From: Aptenodytes patagonicus
Lineage: Eukaryota > Chordata > Aves > Sphenisciformes > Spheniscidae
Assembly: GCF_965638725.1 (NCBI RefSeq)
Contig: NC_134951.1
Location: forward strand, 5,975,618-6,039,617
Length of the DNA: 64,000 nucleotides
Direction: 5' to 3'
This document shows positions 62,145 to 64,000 of the stretch, in pieces. Both the position numbers and the translations under genes were made by a program. Below the pieces are notes generated by a model that saw nothing but the letters and a program-made list of their open reading frames with translations, searched no databases and was not told the origin of the DNA. How positions within the stretch are numbered: the first letter of the stretch is position 1; each line of letters begins with the position of its first letter.

Positions 62145-64000
62145 TCATTGGCTATTCTCACCCAAAATCAAATCCCCTTGAGGTACACATCGGACTTCCC
62201 CATCCTCCCGCATTATCCACCAAGTGCACCCAGGTCCTTGAGCAAAAGCAATCCCATGGATGGGTTTGCCTCTGCCTGAGGCAGGAATAACCCAGACTGT
62301 CTTCCCCAGCATATTTTTTATGTGCACTACAGGAACTTTATTCCCATCTACAGTACGTAAAAGTTCTGACTGGGCAGGGCCAGCTCGATTGGCAGATCCC
62401 CTAGTGTTGACTAACCAGGTGGCCTTTGCTAAATGCGTATCCCAATGTTTGAACGTCCCGCCACCCATTGCTCTCAGTGTAGTCTTTAACAGTCCATTGT
62501 ATCGTTCAATTTTCCCAGAGGCCGGTGCATGATAGGGGATGTGATACACCCACTCAATGCTGTGCTCTTTGGCCCAGGTGTCTATGAGGTTGTTTCGGAA
62601 ATGAGTCCCATTGTCTGACTCAATTCTTTCTGGGGTGCCATGTCGCCATAGGACTTGCTTTTCAAGGCCCAGGATAGTGTTCCGGGCGGTGGCATGGGGC
62701 ACGGGATATGTTTCCAGCCATCCGGTGGTTGCCTCCACCATTGTAAGCACGTGGCGCTTGCCTTGGCGGGTTTGTGGGAGTGTGATATAATCGATCTGCC
62801 AGGCCTCCCCATATTTATATTTCAACCATCGTCCTCCATACCAAAGAGGCTTTAACCGCTTGGCTTGTTTGATTGCAGCACATGTTTCGCATTCATGGAT
62901 AACCTGGGCTATAGTGTCCATGGTCAAGTCCACCCCTCGATCACGAGCCCATCTATATGTTGCATCTCTTCCTTGGTGGCCTGAGGTGTCATGGGCCCAC
63001 CGAGCTAGAAATAATTCACCCTTATGTTGCCAGTCCAGATCCACCTGAGCCACTTCAATCTTAGCAGCCTGATCCACCTGCTGGTTATTTTGATGTTCTT
63101 CAGTGGCCCGACTCTTGGGTACGTGAGCATCTACGTGACGGACTTTTACAAGCAGGTTCTCCACCCGGGCAGCAATATCTTGCCACAATGCGGCAGCCCA
63201 GATGGGTTTGCCTCTGCGCTGCCAGTTGCTCTGCTTCCATTGCTGCAACCACCCCCACAGGGCATTTGCCACCATCCATGAGTCAGTATAGAGATAGAGC
63301 ACTGGCCACTTTTCTCGGTCAGCAATTTCTAAAGCCAGCTGGATGGCCTTTACTTCTGCAAATTGGCTCGATTCACCTTCTCCTTCAGCAGTTTCTACAA
63401 CTTGTCGCATAGGACTCCATACAGCAGCTTTCCACCTCCGATGTTTTCCCACAAGACGACAGGACCCATCAGTGAACAGGGCATATTGCTTCTCATTTTC
63501 TGGTAGTTCATTATACATTGGGGCCTCTTCAGCACGCGTTACCTCCTCCTCTGGCAATATTCCAAAATCTTTGCCCTCTGGCCAATCCATGATCACTTCC
63601 AGGATTCCTGGGCGACTGGGGTTTCCTATTCGAGCCCGTTGTGTGATCAGTGCGACCCACTTACTCCATGTAGCATCAGTTGCATGATGTGTACAGGGGA
63701 CCCTCCCTCTGAACATCCAGCCTAGCACCGGCAGTCGGGGTGCCAGGAGGAGCTGTGCTTCAGTGCCGATCACTTCTGAAGCAGCTCGAACCCCTTCATA
63801 TGCTGCTAATATCTCTTTTTCAGTTGGAGTATAGCGGGCCTCGGATCCTCTGTATCCCCGACTCCAAAACCCTAGGGGTCGACCTCGAGTCTCCCCTGGT
63901 GCTTTCTGCCAGAGGCTCCAGGTAGGGCCGTTCTCCCCAGCTGCGGTATAGAGCACATTTTTTACCTCTTGCCCTGCCCGGACTGGCCCCAGGGCTACTG
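62145..64000 (-). CDS. pol: Retroviral pol, RNase H-integrase part, open and 5'-incomplete
   Basis: An open frame that enters the window at 64000 and ends at a stop at 62145. Numbered from the in-frame GTG at 63956, the RNase H acidic residues are visible at 163 (FTDGS), 201 (AEVKA), 225 (YTDS) and 295 (VDQA). The integrase follows, with the zinc-binding HHCC set (His322, His327, Cys356, Cys359) and the catalytic triad Asp389, Asp448, Glu484. The last two are 35 residues apart, the canonical DD35E spacing. A C-terminal domain ends LILGENSQ. RNase H removes template RNA and integrase inserts viral DNA into the host genome. No stop or frameshift is seen in this part, which suggests a fairly young insertion. 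Protease and reverse transcriptase would lie beyond the window. Confidence 0.92.
   Translation of the reverse strand, partial: VALGPVRAGQEVKNVLYTAAGENGPTWSLWQKAPGETRGRPLGFWSRGYRGSEARYTPTEKEILAAYEGVRAASEVIGTEAQLLLAPRLPVLGWMFRGRVPCTHHATDATWSKWVALITQRARIGNPSRPGILEVIMDWPEGKDFGILPEEEVTRAEEAPMYNELPENEKQYALFTDGSCRLVGKHRRWKAAVWSPMRQVVETAEGEGESSQFAEVKAIQLALEIADREKWPVLYLYTDSWMVANALWGWLQQWKQSNWQRRGKPIWAAALWQDIAARVENLLVKVRHVDAHVPKSRATEEHQNNQQVDQAAKIEVAQVDLDWQHKGELFLARWAHDTSGHQGRDATYRWARDRGVDLTMDTIAQVIHECETCAAIKQAKRLKPLWYGGRWLKYKYGEAWQIDYITLPQTRQGKRHVLTMVEATTGWLETYPVPHATARNTILGLEKQVLWRHGTPERIESDNGTHFRNNLIDTWAKEHSIEWVYHIPYHAPASGKIERYNGLLKTTLRAMGGGTFKHWDTHLAKATWLVNTRGSANRAGPAQSELLRTVDGNKVPVVHIKNMLGKTVWVIPASGRGKPIHGIAFAQGPGCTWWIMREDGEVRCVPQGDLILGENSQ

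Larger units (their letters stand above)
61153..64000 (-). mobile_element. ERVL-like provirus, 3' part (runs off the window)
   Basis: In minus orientation this contains pol (RNase H and integrase, 62145-64000), about 450 bp of non-coding AT-rich sequence with tattag microsatellites and no env, a purine tract next to the LTR (61696-61709 on the minus strand), and a 3' LTR (61153-61695). The absence of env, the 5-bp duplications seen in sister copies and the pol layout suggest class III (ERVL-like). Class is an inference; the primer-binding site and gag lie outside the window. Confidence 0.85.

Overview
The window is nuclear DNA from a bird. The main evidence is a 2.3-kb CR1 LINE with the avian-type 3' octamer repeat (tcatagaa on the + strand), a second CR1 3' fragment, an env-less ERVL-like retrovirus family with 5-bp target duplications, and two intron-rich vertebrate genes in an order known from other amniotes (CRISP2 upstream of RHAG, same strand). 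I cannot name the species.

Layout. 1-18306: AT-rich intergenic DNA with no recognised gene and a few weak repeat remnants. 18307-20133: a sense-strand LTR with perfect 5-bp target duplications, split by a truncated copy of the same family in the opposite orientation. 20278-26492: a complete CRISP2/3-like gene (7 coding exons, 228 residues, 16 cysteines), with its poly(A) signal at 26873. 27262-29640: a 5'-truncated CR1 on the minus strand whose reverse transcriptase frame is open. 29641-46480: intergenic DNA without a recognised gene. 46649-61115: the RHAG gene, with nine secure coding exons (394 codons) and one uncertain terminal exon. Its intron 1 holds a 249-bp duplicated segment and its intron 8 a solo LTR. 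61153-64000: the 3' LTR and the RNase H-integrase part of pol of a minus-strand provirus that runs off the window.

How the parts relate. RHAG is the erythroid Rh-associated ammonia/gas channel subunit. CRISP2/3-like proteins are secreted, cysteine-rich CAP proteins of the reproductive tract and other tissues. They are neighbours by synteny, not by pathway. The retroviral insertions are the most distinctive part. One LTR lies in sense about 150 bp upstream of the CRISP start codon. One provirus begins about 33 bp after the RHAG poly(A) signal. Two closely similar 1.2-kb copies in direct orientation bracket both genes. I did not find an undescribed multigene system. The best leads are the apparent loss of CAP-cavity residues in the CRISP protein, the short sequon-less first loop of RHAG, and the retroviral architecture.
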